A stretch of 64,000 nt of DNA from Microbacterium binotii (lineage in GTDB: Bacteria; Actinomycetota; Actinomycetes; Actinomycetales; Microbacteriaceae): the NCBI RefSeq assembly GCF_021398715.1, contig NZ_CP090347.1:2046001-2110000 (forward strand), written 5' to 3'. The notes beneath the pieces are model-generated. The model was not told the DNA's origin and searched no databases. It saw only the letters and a list, made by a program, of their open reading frames with translations. This document shows, in pieces, positions 1 through 7,466 of the stretch (positions are counted from its first letter, which is position 1; each line of letters starts with the position of its first letter). A program made the translations under genes and the position numbers.

Positions 1-1
1 C

Positions 2-535
2 TTCTCCACCATCCTCAACGTCCTGCTGCTTCTCGCCCTCGTCGTCTGGTTGGGGTACCGCCAGTCGACGTGGCGCCCCATCCGCTCCGGCCGGATGTGG
101 CGGATGCCGATGCTGCTCGGCATCGCCGGGGCCGTCGTCCTCGCCCAAACCGTGGATCACGTCACAACCCGCGACGTCATCGCGTTGACGATCGAGGCGG
201 CGATCTCCCTCGGCGTCGGGGCGGCGATGGGGCGCATCGCCCGCATCCGCCCCATCTCACAGCCGTCCGTGCGAACGGAGGGCGCATCGCTCGAGTCTCG
301 AACCGGATGGTGGGGCATGGCGCTGTGGTTGATCGTGATCGCCAGCCGGATCGGGATCGATCTCGCCGCAGCGGCGAACGGGGCGTTCGTCGCCTCCTCC
401 ACCGGCGCCATCCTGATCCTGCTCGCCGCCAACCGGGCGATGCGGGTGATGGTGCTCGAGTCTCGGACGCGACGACTCGTCGGCGACGGCTCGGATACTG
501 CGGCACCGACCGCGCGGTCCATGATGGGGTCATGA
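2..535 (+). CDS. CcdC/DUF1453-like membrane protein, 5' end outside window
   Basis: The frame is open from base 2, upstream of any start codon in view, so the N-terminus lies outside the window. The visible 177 residues contain about five hydrophobic segments joined by short basic loops (for example RQSTWRPIRSGRMWRMP), with no soluble domain. The layout resembles CcdC/DUF1453 integral membrane proteins; that assignment is from memory of the family and is tentative. The stop TGA overlaps the start of the downstream histidine kinase (ATGA), so it is translationally coupled to the two-component system and may be a membrane accessory or a target of it. No catalytic motif is visible. Confidence 0.6.
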   Translation, partial: FSTILNVLLLLALVVWLGYRQSTWRPIRSGRMWRMPMLLGIAGAVVLAQTVDHVTTRDVIALTIEAAISLGVGAAMGRIARIRPISQPSVRTEGASLESRTGWWGMALWLIVIASRIGIDLAAAANGAFVASSTGAILILLAANRAMRVMVLESRTRRLVGDGSDTAAPTARSMMGS

Positions 536-1641
536 ACACGGGGCGCGGGTCGGCGAGGGCGGCGCTGCATCTGGTCGGGGCGGCCCTGGTGACGTTCTGG
601 CTGTTCGCCGCCCCGCGTCCGATCGACGTGTGGACGTGGATCGGGGTGCTCGCGGTACTCGCCTGGCTGGGCGGGGCGCTGCTGCGCGGCACCGAGCGAA
701 CAGCCGCCGCGCTCTCGGGCGTCGCGCTCGCGGCCGCATCCGTCGCCGTCATCCCCACCGGAGGGATCACCTTCGCCCCCGTCGTCGTCGCCCTGCTCCT
801 GCTGTGGGCCGATGACGCCGTGCCTGCGTGGGCCGCGATAGCGGGCTCCATCGCAGCAGCGGCGCTGATGGCGGTCGGCTCGATCGGACGGGCCCCCGGC
901 GTGCCCACCCTGCTGGCTTTCGGCGGCGGCATCGTCATCGCCTCACTGGCCGGCGCGAGCCGGCGCCAGACGCGCCGCTTTCTGCGTCAGGAGGCGACGT
1001 TGCGACAGCAACAGCAAGATGCGGCCGAGCAGGCGGCTCGAGCAGCCCTCGCTCGCGATCTGCACGACGTCCTCGCGCACACGCTCGGCGGACTGGTCCT
1101 GCAGCTCGATGCGACCGAGGCCCTCATCGAGCGCGGGGACACGGATGCCGCCCTCGCTCGCTCGCGGAGCGCGCGGCGGCTGGCGGGCGAAGGCCTGGAC
1201 GAGGCGAGGCGGGCGGTCGCGGCGTTGCGCAGCGGTGCCGGACGCGATGAACACGCGCGGCCGGGCGAGGTCATCGACGCCGTCGAACAGCTGCTTCGCA
1301 CGCATCGCTCCCTCGGTGGATCCGCGACCTTCGAGGCGGAAGGGACCCCGTGGGAGACGTCCGAGGCTCAGGCGGTGACCCTGGTGCGGGCCGCGCAGGA
1401 GGCGCTCAGCAACGCACGACGCCATGCTCCCGGGCAACCGATCGATGTCCGCATCCGGTGGAGCACCGATCGTGTGCTGCTCACCGTCTCCAATGATGTG
1501 ACCGACGCGGGCGGGACCCCATCGGGCGGGTTCGGGCTGCGCGGAATGCGCGAGCGCGTCGCCGCGCTCCCGCGAGGCGGTCGGGTCGACATCAGCCAGG
1601 ACGGATCGCGCTTCCAGGTGCGGATGGAGGTGCGCCGGTGA
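532..1641 (+). CDS. Sensor histidine kinase, NarL/LiaS type
   Basis: A membrane sensor kinase of 369 residues. The first ~140 residues hold several hydrophobic segments (for example LHLVGAALVTFWLFA) with little extracytoplasmic sequence, so the signal is probably membrane-borne. A HisKA_3 dimerisation segment follows with the motif ARDLHDVLAHTL; the phospho-acceptor is His178. The HATPase domain shows QEALSNARRHA (N box) and GFGLRGMRERV (G box). The ATG at 532 overlaps the upstream stop; the longer frame upstream has a non-membrane, arginine-rich shadow sequence. It overlaps the response regulator by four bases (GTGA), so the two form a cognate pair. Confidence 0.88.
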   Translation: MNTGRGSARAALHLVGAALVTFWLFAAPRPIDVWTWIGVLAVLAWLGGALLRGTERTAAALSGVALAAASVAVIPTGGITFAPVVVALLLLWADDAVPAWAAIAGSIAAAALMAVGSIGRAPGVPTLLAFGGGIVIASLAGASRRQTRRFLRQEATLRQQQQDAAEQAARAALARDLHDVLAHTLGGLVLQLDATEALIERGDTDAALARSRSARRLAGEGLDEARRAVAALRSGAGRDEHARPGEVIDAVEQLLRTHRSLGGSATFEAEGTPWETSEAQAVTLVRAAQEALSNARRHAPGQPIDVRIRWSTDRVLLTVSNDVTDAGGTPSGGFGLRGMRERVAALPRGGRVDISQDGSRFQVRMEVRR

Positions 1642-2294
1642 ATCCTCGGCCGATCAGAGTGCTCGTCGTCGACGACCAGGCGATCGTACGGGACGGCCTC
1701 GTGACGATCCTCGGCCTGCTCCACGACGTGTCGGTCGTCGGTGAGGCGAGCGACGGCGTCGAGGCGATCACCCTCGCCCTGTCCGAGCGCCCCGATGTCG
1801 TGCTCATGGACCTGCGGATGCCGGGGCTCAGCGGCGCCGACGCCACGGCGCGGTTGACGCGGGATGCGCCGGAGATCGCCGTGCTCGTGCTGACGACGTA
1901 CGCCGACGACGACACCATCGCTGATGCGCTGCGCGCAGGCGCCCGCGGATATCTCACGAAGGATGCGGGGCGCGCGGAGCTCGAGGCGGCGATCCGCTCC
2001 GTCGCGCGCGGTCAGTCGGTCTTCGCATCCGACGTGGGAGCCCGGCTCGTGCGAGCCGCTACCGGAACGGCGCCGCCGCCCGCGGGGCGTCTGACCGACC
2101 GTTTCCCGGCACTGACGGCCCGGGAGGGTGACGTCCTCGCGCTCGTGGCCCGAGGCAGGAACAATCACGAGATCGCCTCGGAGCTGTTCGTCTCGGTCGC
2201 GACCGTGAAGTCCCACATCAACACGATCTTCGCCAAGCTCGGCGTCCGCGACCGCGCGGCGGCGGTCGCTCTCGTGCTGTCCGGCGACGGCTGA
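1638..2294 (+). CDS. Response regulator, NarL/FixJ (LuxR-HTH) family
   Basis: A 218-residue two-domain regulator. The receiver domain begins VLVVDDQAIVRDG, with the phospho-acceptor Asp58 in VVLMDLRMPG and the conserved Lys in YLTKDAG. The C-terminal LuxR-type helix-turn-helix is LTAREGDVLALVARGRNN through VKSHINTIFAKLG. The GTG start overlaps the kinase stop, so the pair is co-translated. It acts in the cytoplasm as a DNA-binding output of the kinase at 532. Its target is unknown. The paired palindromes directly behind its stop codon are an obvious place to look, but nothing in the sequence ties this regulator to them. Confidence 0.9.
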   Translation: MNPRPIRVLVVDDQAIVRDGLVTILGLLHDVSVVGEASDGVEAITLALSERPDVVLMDLRMPGLSGADATARLTRDAPEIAVLVLTTYADDDTIADALRAGARGYLTKDAGRAELEAAIRSVARGQSVFASDVGARLVRAATGTAPPPAGRLTDRFPALTAREGDVLALVARGRNNHEIASELFVSVATVKSHINTIFAKLGVRDRAAAVALVLSGDG

Positions 2295-2296
2295 GC

Positions 2297-2334
2297 ATTT
2301 GCGCTCAGCGCAATCCATTGCGCTGAGCGCAAAT
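2297..2334. promoter_or_regulatory. Duplicated palindromic operator (two 15-bp TTGCGCTNAGCGCAA sites)
   Basis: Two 18-bp arms (2297-2314 and 2317-2334) are perfect reverse complements separated by CC. Each arm itself contains the dyad TTGCGCTNAGCGCAA, centred at 2306 and 2325, so there are two near-identical palindromic sites 19 bp apart. The second overlaps a -35-like TTGCGC (2318-2323), 18 bp before a -10-like TAGGGT (2342-2347). A dimeric repressor bound here would block the promoter of the gene at 2355. The structure could also act as a hairpin terminator for the upstream operon, but it has no T-tract. Confidence 0.7.
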
Positions 2335-2347
2335 CAATGCGTAGGGT
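2318..2347 (+). promoter_or_regulatory. Promoter for leaderless gene at 2355
   Basis: A -35-like TTGCGC at 2318-2323, an 18-bp spacer and a -10-like TAGGGT at 2342-2347. The predicted +1 falls on or within a base or two of the ATG at 2355. No Shine-Dalgarno precedes that ATG, which supports a leaderless mRNA. The -35 lies inside the second operator palindrome. Confidence 0.55.
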
Positions 2348-2354
2348 GAAACGC

Positions 2355-2813
2355 ATGACCAAGAGAGACAAGATCGATGAGATCCTCGATGTGATCCTGC
2401 CGCTCCCCGAGCCCGCCGCAGCCGAGAGCGACGAACCCGCACGCGCATCCCGCGAGGCTGTCATCGCCGCCGTCCGCACCCAGCGCGAGACGTTCGAACG
2501 CTACCTGCGGATGGCCGAGAGCACGGAAGGCCAACCGCCGCACGGCGACATCCTGCTCAACGAGCTCGAACGCGCTCGCAGCGAGATGCGCGAAGCCGAG
2601 GACCGGATGCGGATGCTGATCGCCTATGCCCGAGAGTTCATCACGCCACGCCCCTACCCGTTGAAGATGCTTGCAGCCGCGGCGGGCATGTCGATCTCGG
2701 GCACCCGCAGCGCGTACACCTCGGATGAGGTGCTCGCCGTGACCGAACGGATCGGGCGCAATCCGGCCGCTTCCCCCTCTGCCACCGAGCGTTCGACTGC
2801 CTTCGACGACTGA
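2355..2813 (+). CDS. Small protein with possible C-terminal HTH, function unknown
   Basis: A 152-residue soluble protein that I do not recognise. It starts MTKRDKIDEILDVILPL, has a charged helical middle (about residues 30-95, LLNELERARSEMREAEDRM, probably coiled-coil) and ends with a helix-turn-helix-like stretch, LKMLAAAAGMSISGTRSAY. The ATG at 2337 in the same frame is disfavoured because it would sit upstream of the predicted transcription start; 2355 fits a leaderless start. A DNA-binding protein directly behind a doubled palindrome suggests autoregulation, but this is inference. No partner gene shares the strand immediately downstream. Confidence 0.7.
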   Translation: MTKRDKIDEILDVILPLPEPAAAESDEPARASREAVIAAVRTQRETFERYLRMAESTEGQPPHGDILLNELERARSEMREAEDRMRMLIAYAREFITPRPYPLKMLAAAAGMSISGTRSAYTSDEVLAVTERIGRNPAASPSATERSTAFDD

Positions 2814-2847
2814 CCGCGTTATGACGCCGTCGCCCTGACGAGCTGCC

Positions 2848-3516
2848 TCAGGACAGGGCCGCCTTGAGTGCGTCGAGGTGCGTGCGGCTCGCGCGGACCG
2901 CCGCATCCGGCATCCGCTCCGCGATCGCTGCGACGACGGCGGCGTGCGCATCCTGATCCTCCCGCTCCGAGGCCGTCGGCCGGATGCGGAGCATCTCGAT
3001 CATGGCGCGGCGGACGCGAGGCACGAAGCCGTCGAACAACTCGACCAGTACGTCGTTGTGCGATGCCACGACGATCGTCCGATGGAGGGCCATGTCGGCA
3101 TCCACATGCTCCTCGGCACTCTGCCCGGGCACGGTCCGGGCATCGAGCGCGCGCCGGATGATGCGCAGATCAGCGGGCGTGCGCCGCTGCGCCGCCAGCA
3201 TGGCCCCCTCGACCTCGATCGCCGTCCGCGCCTCGATCACCGTCACGATGTCGGCGCGCCGCAAGACGTCACTCCATTCGTCCGCGACGTCGAGGGCCGT
3301 CACGTAGACGCCGGACCCGTGGCGCGAGTCCAGGACGCCGCTCCCCGCGAGCCGGCGGATGGCCTCGCGCACGGTCGAGCGCCCGACACCCAGCTGCGCA
3401 GCCAAGGTCGTCTCGCCGGGCAACTTGGCCCCGAGGGCCCACTCCCCCGCACGCACGCGCGCGAGAAGCAGATCGGCCGCCTGGTCGGCCAGTGGCGTGC
3501 GCACGACCTGAGCCAT
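2848..3516 (-). CDS. GntR-family regulator, FadR/FCD subfamily
   Basis: A 222-residue regulator. The N-terminal winged helix (residues ~8-75) has the GntR signature KLPGETTLAAQLGVGRSTVR with the wing in SRHGSGVYV. The C-terminal FCD ligand domain contains DADMALHRTIVVASHND, with Asp and His residues typical of the metal/ligand pocket. A GAGGAG ribosome site sits 6 bases before the ATG. It is divergent from leuA across a 163-base interval holding an inverted repeat, so autoregulation and control of leuA or of a neighbouring pathway are plausible. FCD regulators bind small carboxylates, but the ligand cannot be read from the sequence. Confidence 0.87.
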   Translation of the reverse strand: MAQVVRTPLADQAADLLLARVRAGEWALGAKLPGETTLAAQLGVGRSTVREAIRRLAGSGVLDSRHGSGVYVTALDVADEWSDVLRRADIVTVIEARTAIEVEGAMLAAQRRTPADLRIIRRALDARTVPGQSAEEHVDADMALHRTIVVASHNDVLVELFDGFVPRVRRAMIEMLRIRPTASEREDQDAHAAVVAAIAERMPDAAVRASRTHLDALKAALS

Positions 3517-3522
3517 CTCAAC

Positions 3523-3541
3523 TCCTCAACTTGTCTGAGGA
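3523..3541. promoter_or_regulatory. Inverted repeat TCCTCA-N7-TGAGGA, candidate GntR operator
   Basis: TCCTCA (3523-3528) and TGAGGA (3536-3541) form a 6-bp dyad with a 7-base centre. It lies just upstream of the GntR start and beside a -10-like TATGGT (3543-3548) reading towards leuA. On the minus strand the 5' arm lies within the ribosome site of the GntR gene. The size suits a FadR-type dimer. Binding is inferred. Confidence 0.45.
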
Positions 3542-3560
3542 CTATGGTAGCGTGCTCGAC

Positions 3561-3608
3561 ATGTCCGTCCTCGGATTCCTTCTTCTTCGCCGCCACGGCG
3601 GGGCATAG
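3561..3608 (+). CDS. leuL: leuA leader peptide (attenuator peptide)
   Basis: A 15-codon frame, ATG to TAG, encoding [15 protein letters not shown]. Four of fifteen codons are leucine, including three consecutive CTT codons, and CTT is uncommon in this GC-rich genome. It sits 6-7 bases after a predicted transcription start (TATGGT -10 at 3543) and 71 bases before leuA. Leucine-codon leader peptides that gate 2-isopropylmalate synthase are established in bacteria and have been predicted in actinobacteria. Stalling on the leucine codons would change pairing of the downstream RNA. The peptide itself is not expected to have another role. Confidence 0.8.
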   Translation: MSVLGFLLLRRHGGA

Positions 3609-3610
3609 CC

Positions 3611-3664
3611 AGACCGGCTCCCCGTCGCGGAGCCGAACGTGCGCCGGTCTGCATCCCCCAGACC
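3611..3664 (+). promoter_or_regulatory. leuA attenuator: mutually exclusive hairpins
   Basis: AGACCGGC (3611-3618) can pair with GCCGGTCT (3643-3650). CGGCTCC (3615-3621) can pair with GGAGCCG (3629-3635). GGTCT (3646-3650) can also pair with AGACC (3660-3664), just before the leuA ribosome site (GAGGA at 3666-3670). The pairings share bases, so they exclude one another, which is the expected layout of a peptide-controlled switch. No T-tract is visible; termination may be factor-assisted, or control may act on leuA translation. Confidence 0.65.
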
Positions 3665-3679
3665 CGAGGACATCCGATC

Positions 3680-5470
3680 ATGACAACTTTCACTCCCGCC
3701 TGGAACCGGCAGCGCCCCTCCGGCATGCCGTCGCACCGCTACGGCGACGCCTACTCGCGCGTCGAGGTGCCTCTCACCGACGCGGACCGCCGCTGGCCGA
3801 ACCGCCGCATCACCGCTGCCCCGCTGTGGGTACCCGTCGACCTGCGCGACGGCAATCAGGCCCTCGCCGAGCCGATGGACCCCGCCCGCAAGCGCCGGTT
3901 CTTCGAGCTCATGGTGCGCATGGGTTACACGGAGATCGAAGTCGGCTACCCGTCCGCATCCCAGACCGACTACGACTTCGTGCGCCTCATCGCCGAGTCC
4001 GACCTCGCGCCCGACGAGGTCACGATCGTCGTGTTCACACCGGCGCGACGCGATCTGATCGAGCAGACCGTGGCATCGATCCGCGGCATCCGCAACGAGG
4101 TCGTCATCCACATGTACACCGCGACGGCCCCGGTCTGGCGCAAGACCGTGCTCGGCAAGGACCGTGCCGAGGTGCGCGAGCTGATCCTCGCCGGCGGCAG
4201 GGACGTGTGGGAGCTCGCGGGTCACCTGCCGAATGTCCGCTTCGAGTTCTCCCCCGAGGTATTCAACCTGACGGAGCCCGACTATGTCATCGAGGTGTGC
4301 GACGCGATCACCGAGCTGTGGCAGGCGAGCCCGGAGCGCCCCGTCATCCTGAACCTGCCCGCGACCGTCGAGATCGCCACCCCCAATGTCTACGCCGACC
4401 AGATCGAGTACATGCACACGCACCTCGCCCGCCGCGACGGCGTGATCCTCTCGGTGCACCCGCACAACGATCGCGGGACCGGCGTCGCCTGCGCCGAGCT
4501 GGCGGTCCTCGCCGGTGCGCAGCGTGTCGAAGGGTGCATCTTCGGCAACGGTGAACGCACGGGCAACGTGGACATCGCGACTCTCGCCCTGAACCTGCAC
4601 GCGCAAGGCGTCGATCCCATGATCGACTTCTCCGACATCGACGAGATCCGCCGCACGGTCGAGTACTGCAACCGCATCGACGTGCATCCGCGCCATCCGT
4701 ATGTCGGCGACCTCGTGCACACCGCGTTCAGCGGCACGCACCAGGACGCGATCAAGAAGGGCTTCGCGGAGCACCGGGCCCGCGCGGCGGCCGAGGGGCG
4801 CGACGAGCGCGACATCGCCTGGCGGGTGCCCTACCTGCCCATCGATCCCGCGGACATCGGACGCACCTATGACGCGGTCATCCGCGTCAACTCGCAGTCC
4901 GGCAAGGGCGGCATCGCCTACCTGCTGGAGACCGAGTACGGGGTCGTGCTTCCCCGTCGACTTCAGATCGACTTCTCGCGGCACGTGCAGCAGCTCACCG
5001 ACAGCACGGGCGAAGAGGTGACGGCGCACGAGATCTGGTCGCTGTTCTCCGACGTCTACCTGAGCGGCCCGGAGCACCCGCATATGTCCATCGAGACCGC
5101 GCACGTCGACGAGGCCGCCGCCACGACGGAGGTGATCGTGCGCGTCGACGACCAGGCGCACCGTTCCACGCACGCGGGCGTCGGGCCTGTCGAGGCAGCC
5201 GTGCACGCGCTGGCGGACTGCGGCGTCGAGCTCGAGATCCTCTCGCTCCATCAGAGCTCGCTCACATCGGGCGCGGATGCCGAGGCGGTGACACTCATCG
5301 AGTACCGCGGACCGAGCGGCCCGGCGTGGGTCGCGGGACGCGATCGCTCCACACTCGCGGCCACCCTGGAGGCGGTGGTCCGCGCCGCGGACCGGGTGTC
5401 GGAGCACCGGCGCGTCGTCGGCAGCGCCGGGACAACACGCCGCGCACTGCTCGGAACGCCGCGGGTGTGA
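3680..5470 (+). CDS. leuA: 2-isopropylmalate synthase
   Basis: Condenses acetyl-CoA with 2-oxoisovalerate, the first committed step of leucine biosynthesis, in the cytoplasm. The 596 residues match the long actinobacterial LeuA. The catalytic barrel opens with [17 protein letters not shown], whose DLRDGNQ carries the general-acid Arg and a metal Asp. Metal-site HPHNDRGTG and the [13 protein letters not shown] motif follow. The C-terminal ~130 residues form the leucine-sensing allosteric domain. GAGGA lies nine bases before the ATG. The gene is preceded by a leucine leader peptide and is divergent from a GntR regulator. No other leu gene is adjacent. Confidence 0.97.
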   Translation: MTTFTPAWNRQRPSGMPSHRYGDAYSRVEVPLTDADRRWPNRRITAAPLWVPVDLRDGNQALAEPMDPARKRRFFELMVRMGYTEIEVGYPSASQTDYDFVRLIAESDLAPDEVTIVVFTPARRDLIEQTVASIRGIRNEVVIHMYTATAPVWRKTVLGKDRAEVRELILAGGRDVWELAGHLPNVRFEFSPEVFNLTEPDYVIEVCDAITELWQASPERPVILNLPATVEIATPNVYADQIEYMHTHLARRDGVILSVHPHNDRGTGVACAELAVLAGAQRVEGCIFGNGERTGNVDIATLALNLHAQGVDPMIDFSDIDEIRRTVEYCNRIDVHPRHPYVGDLVHTAFSGTHQDAIKKGFAEHRARAAAEGRDERDIAWRVPYLPIDPADIGRTYDAVIRVNSQSGKGGIAYLLETEYGVVLPRRLQIDFSRHVQQLTDSTGEEVTAHEIWSLFSDVYLSGPEHPHMSIETAHVDEAAATTEVIVRVDDQAHRSTHAGVGPVEAAVHALADCGVELEILSLHQSSLTSGADAEAVTLIEYRGPSGPAWVAGRDRSTLAATLEAVVRAADRVSEHRRVVGSAGTTRRALLGTPRV

Positions 5471-5536
5471 TCGTCCCTCGATCAGCCCCGACGTCATCTA
5501 CCACGAACGGGGGATGCCCCGAGAAGGGCCGAGCGT

Positions 5537-5548
5537 CAGACTGGCCCC
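5537..5548 (+). promoter_or_regulatory. Leaderless-type -10 box for kinase at 5549
   Basis: CAGACT at 5537-5542 is followed by six bases and then the ATG. There is no Shine-Dalgarno. The same CAGACT-N6-ATG arrangement occurs before the gene at 36855, which supports a leaderless start. Confidence 0.45.
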
Positions 5549-6727
5549 ATGGTGCACGTCGTTGAACCGCCCCTCCCGCGTCTGATCCCGCCCCCGCCCG
5601 CGTGGGTCAGAGACCTCGTCGCGGCGGCACTCATCACGGCGATCGCACTCGCTCCGTTCCCCGGCGGCGAGTTCCGCGCGTCGACGCCGCTGACCTGGGT
5701 GCTCGTCTTCCTCCCCGCGGTACTGCTTCCCGCGCGACGCCGGTGGCCACTGCCCACGCTCGCGGCCAGCACGCTGATCTACTGCACGCTGCTGCTTCTG
5801 GGGGTGGTCTCCGCAGGCGCGGCGCTGGGCGTCGGAATCGCGATGTTCGGGGCCGCGAACCGCACGTCACGTCGCACCACGTTCATCGCCGTGCTCGCGG
5901 CCGAGCTTGTCGTCATCGGCACGAGCATCATCGCCTCTCTCGGCTCGACATTCGACCCTCGCACCGTGCAGGTCGCCCTGGTGATCGCCTTCGCCGGAGC
6001 GGTGGGAGATGCGACGAAGTTCCGCCGCGAGTACCTGCAGGCGATGACGGAACGGGCGATCCGAGCGGAGGAGACGAGGGAGGTGGAGGCGCGCCGACGG
6101 GTGAGCGAGGAACGCCTGCGGATCGCGCGCGACCTCCACGATGCCGTCGCCCACCAGATCTCGGTGATCAGCCTCAACGCCGGGGTTGCCTCGGCGAGCC
6201 TCGAAACGCGACCGGACAAGACACGTGAGGCGCTGGCGACGATCCGGACGGCGTCTCGGACGGTGCTGAGCGAGATCGGCGGGCTGCTCGCGATGCTCCG
6301 CGCGGACGATGAGGATCAGCAGGCACTCGCCCCGCAGCCCGATCTCTCGGACCTTGACCACCTGGTGGCATCGTTCGTCGACAACGGCCTCGAGATCGGT
6401 GTGCGTAGCGAAGGCGTCCCTGTCGGTGTTCCCTCAGCCGTCTCCCGCGTCGCCTATCGTGTGGTGCAGGAGGGGCTCACCAACGCGTTGAAACACGGAT
6501 CACAGCGTCGCGCGCACGTCCTCATCGAGGGCGGCGCCGAAGAACTCCGCGTGGTCGTGACGAATCCCGCGATCTCTCCCGACGATACGAATCAGCGCGC
6601 AGGATTCGGTCTGATCGGCCTCCACGAGCGCGTCGCCTCCGCGCGCGGCACCCTCACGTCCGGGTGGACACCGGGAGGTTTCCGCCTCGTCGCCGAACTC
6701 CCCCTGCCCGAAGGGTCCGCGTCGTGA
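5549..6727 (+). CDS. Sensor histidine kinase of efflux operon
   Basis: A 392-residue NarL-type sensor kinase. About four or five membrane segments lie between residues ~20 and 150 (for example DLVAAALITAIALAPF), then a signalling helix, then the HisKA_3 segment RIARDLHDAVAHQIS with phospho-acceptor His197. The ATP-binding domain shows VVQEGLTNALKHG and GFGLIGLHERVAS. It overlaps the response regulator by four bases. With the MFS and ABC exporters immediately downstream it probably senses an envelope-active compound and induces its own export system; that role comes from context. Confidence 0.9.
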   Translation: MVHVVEPPLPRLIPPPPAWVRDLVAAALITAIALAPFPGGEFRASTPLTWVLVFLPAVLLPARRRWPLPTLAASTLIYCTLLLLGVVSAGAALGVGIAMFGAANRTSRRTTFIAVLAAELVVIGTSIIASLGSTFDPRTVQVALVIAFAGAVGDATKFRREYLQAMTERAIRAEETREVEARRRVSEERLRIARDLHDAVAHQISVISLNAGVASASLETRPDKTREALATIRTASRTVLSEIGGLLAMLRADDEDQQALAPQPDLSDLDHLVASFVDNGLEIGVRSEGVPVGVPSAVSRVAYRVVQEGLTNALKHGSQRRAHVLIEGGAEELRVVVTNPAISPDDTNQRAGFGLIGLHERVASARGTLTSGWTPGGFRLVAELPLPEGSAS

Positions 6728-7386
6728 CGACCGTCCTCATCGTGGACGATCAGTCCCTGATCCGCGCCGCGGTTCGGGATCTCCTGGATGCGGATCCCGG
6801 AATCGACGTGGTCGGAGAGGCGGCCGACGGATACGAAGCAGTCGCACTGGCGGGCGAGCGACGCCCGAACGTGGTGCTCATGGACATCCGGATGCCCGGG
6901 ATGGATGGGATCGCGGCCACAGCGGCGATCTGCGCGGATCCGTCGATGACGCTCACGCGCGTGCTGATTCTCACCACGTTCGAAGAGGACGAGTACCTCG
7001 TCAGCGCACTGCGCGCGGGAGCGAGCGGATTCATCGGCAAGGGAGCCGAGCCGGAGGAGATCGTCCGCGCGGTGAAAGCCGTCCATGCCGGTGAGGCTCT
7101 CCTGTCGCCGACGGCGACACGGAGCCTCATCACCCGCTACGTCCTGCCCCGCGAACCGAACACGGTCGTCTCCGGCGATCTCGCGAACCTGACCGGCCGC
7201 GAGCTCGAGGTTCTCGTGCTCATCGCCCGCGGGCGATCCAACGACGAGATCGCGGCGGATCTGTTCATCTCCCCGCACACCGCGAAGACCCATGCGAAAC
7301 GCATCATGACCAAGCTGCACGCGCACGATCGCGCACAGCTGGTCATCTGGGCGTACGAGAGCGGACTGCTCGTTCCCGGCAACTGA
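6724..7386 (+). CDS. Response regulator of efflux operon
   Basis: A NarL-family regulator of 220 residues. The receiver starts TTVLIVDDQSLIRAAV, with phospho-acceptor Asp54 in VVLMDIRMPG. The LuxR-type HTH is LTGRELEVLVLIARGRSN through HAKRIMTKLHAHDR. The GTG at 6724 overlaps the kinase stop; the longer in-frame extension upstream is unlike a receiver domain, so this start is chosen. A 16-bp palindrome lies just behind the gene, in front of the MFS pump, and is a plausible binding site. Confidence 0.9.
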   Translation: MTTVLIVDDQSLIRAAVRDLLDADPGIDVVGEAADGYEAVALAGERRPNVVLMDIRMPGMDGIAATAAICADPSMTLTRVLILTTFEEDEYLVSALRAGASGFIGKGAEPEEIVRAVKAVHAGEALLSPTATRSLITRYVLPREPNTVVSGDLANLTGRELEVLVLIARGRSNDEIAADLFISPHTAKTHAKRIMTKLHAHDRAQLVIWAYESGLLVPGN

Positions 7387-7392
7387 GTCGCG

Positions 7393-7408
7393 TACCCCCG
7401 GAGGGGTA
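7393..7408. promoter_or_regulatory. Palindrome TACCCC-N4-GGGGTA before MFS gene
   Basis: A 6-bp perfect dyad with a 4-base centre (CGGA), in the 80-base gap between the response regulator and the MFS gene. Its position suits an operator for the adjacent NarL-type regulator. C/G-tract dyads of this look are also bound by CsoR-type repressors, but no such gene is present. A weak attenuating hairpin is the alternative. Confidence 0.45.
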
Positions 7409-7466
7409 GGGCAGGTGTCCTCGTGCGGGGGACGCGGCGTCGGGCCTGGCCGACGAGGCTCGGAGC

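Noticed and set aside
2297..2334. Palindrome as an ordinary rho-independent terminator of the first operon
   Set aside because: Not excluded, but there is no T-tract, each arm is itself a palindrome, and it overlaps a promoter, so an operator explains it better.
2878..4554. Long plus-strand frame across the GntR gene and leuA
   Set aside because: Arginine/histidine/proline-rich shadow of two well-supported genes with family motifs in other frames.
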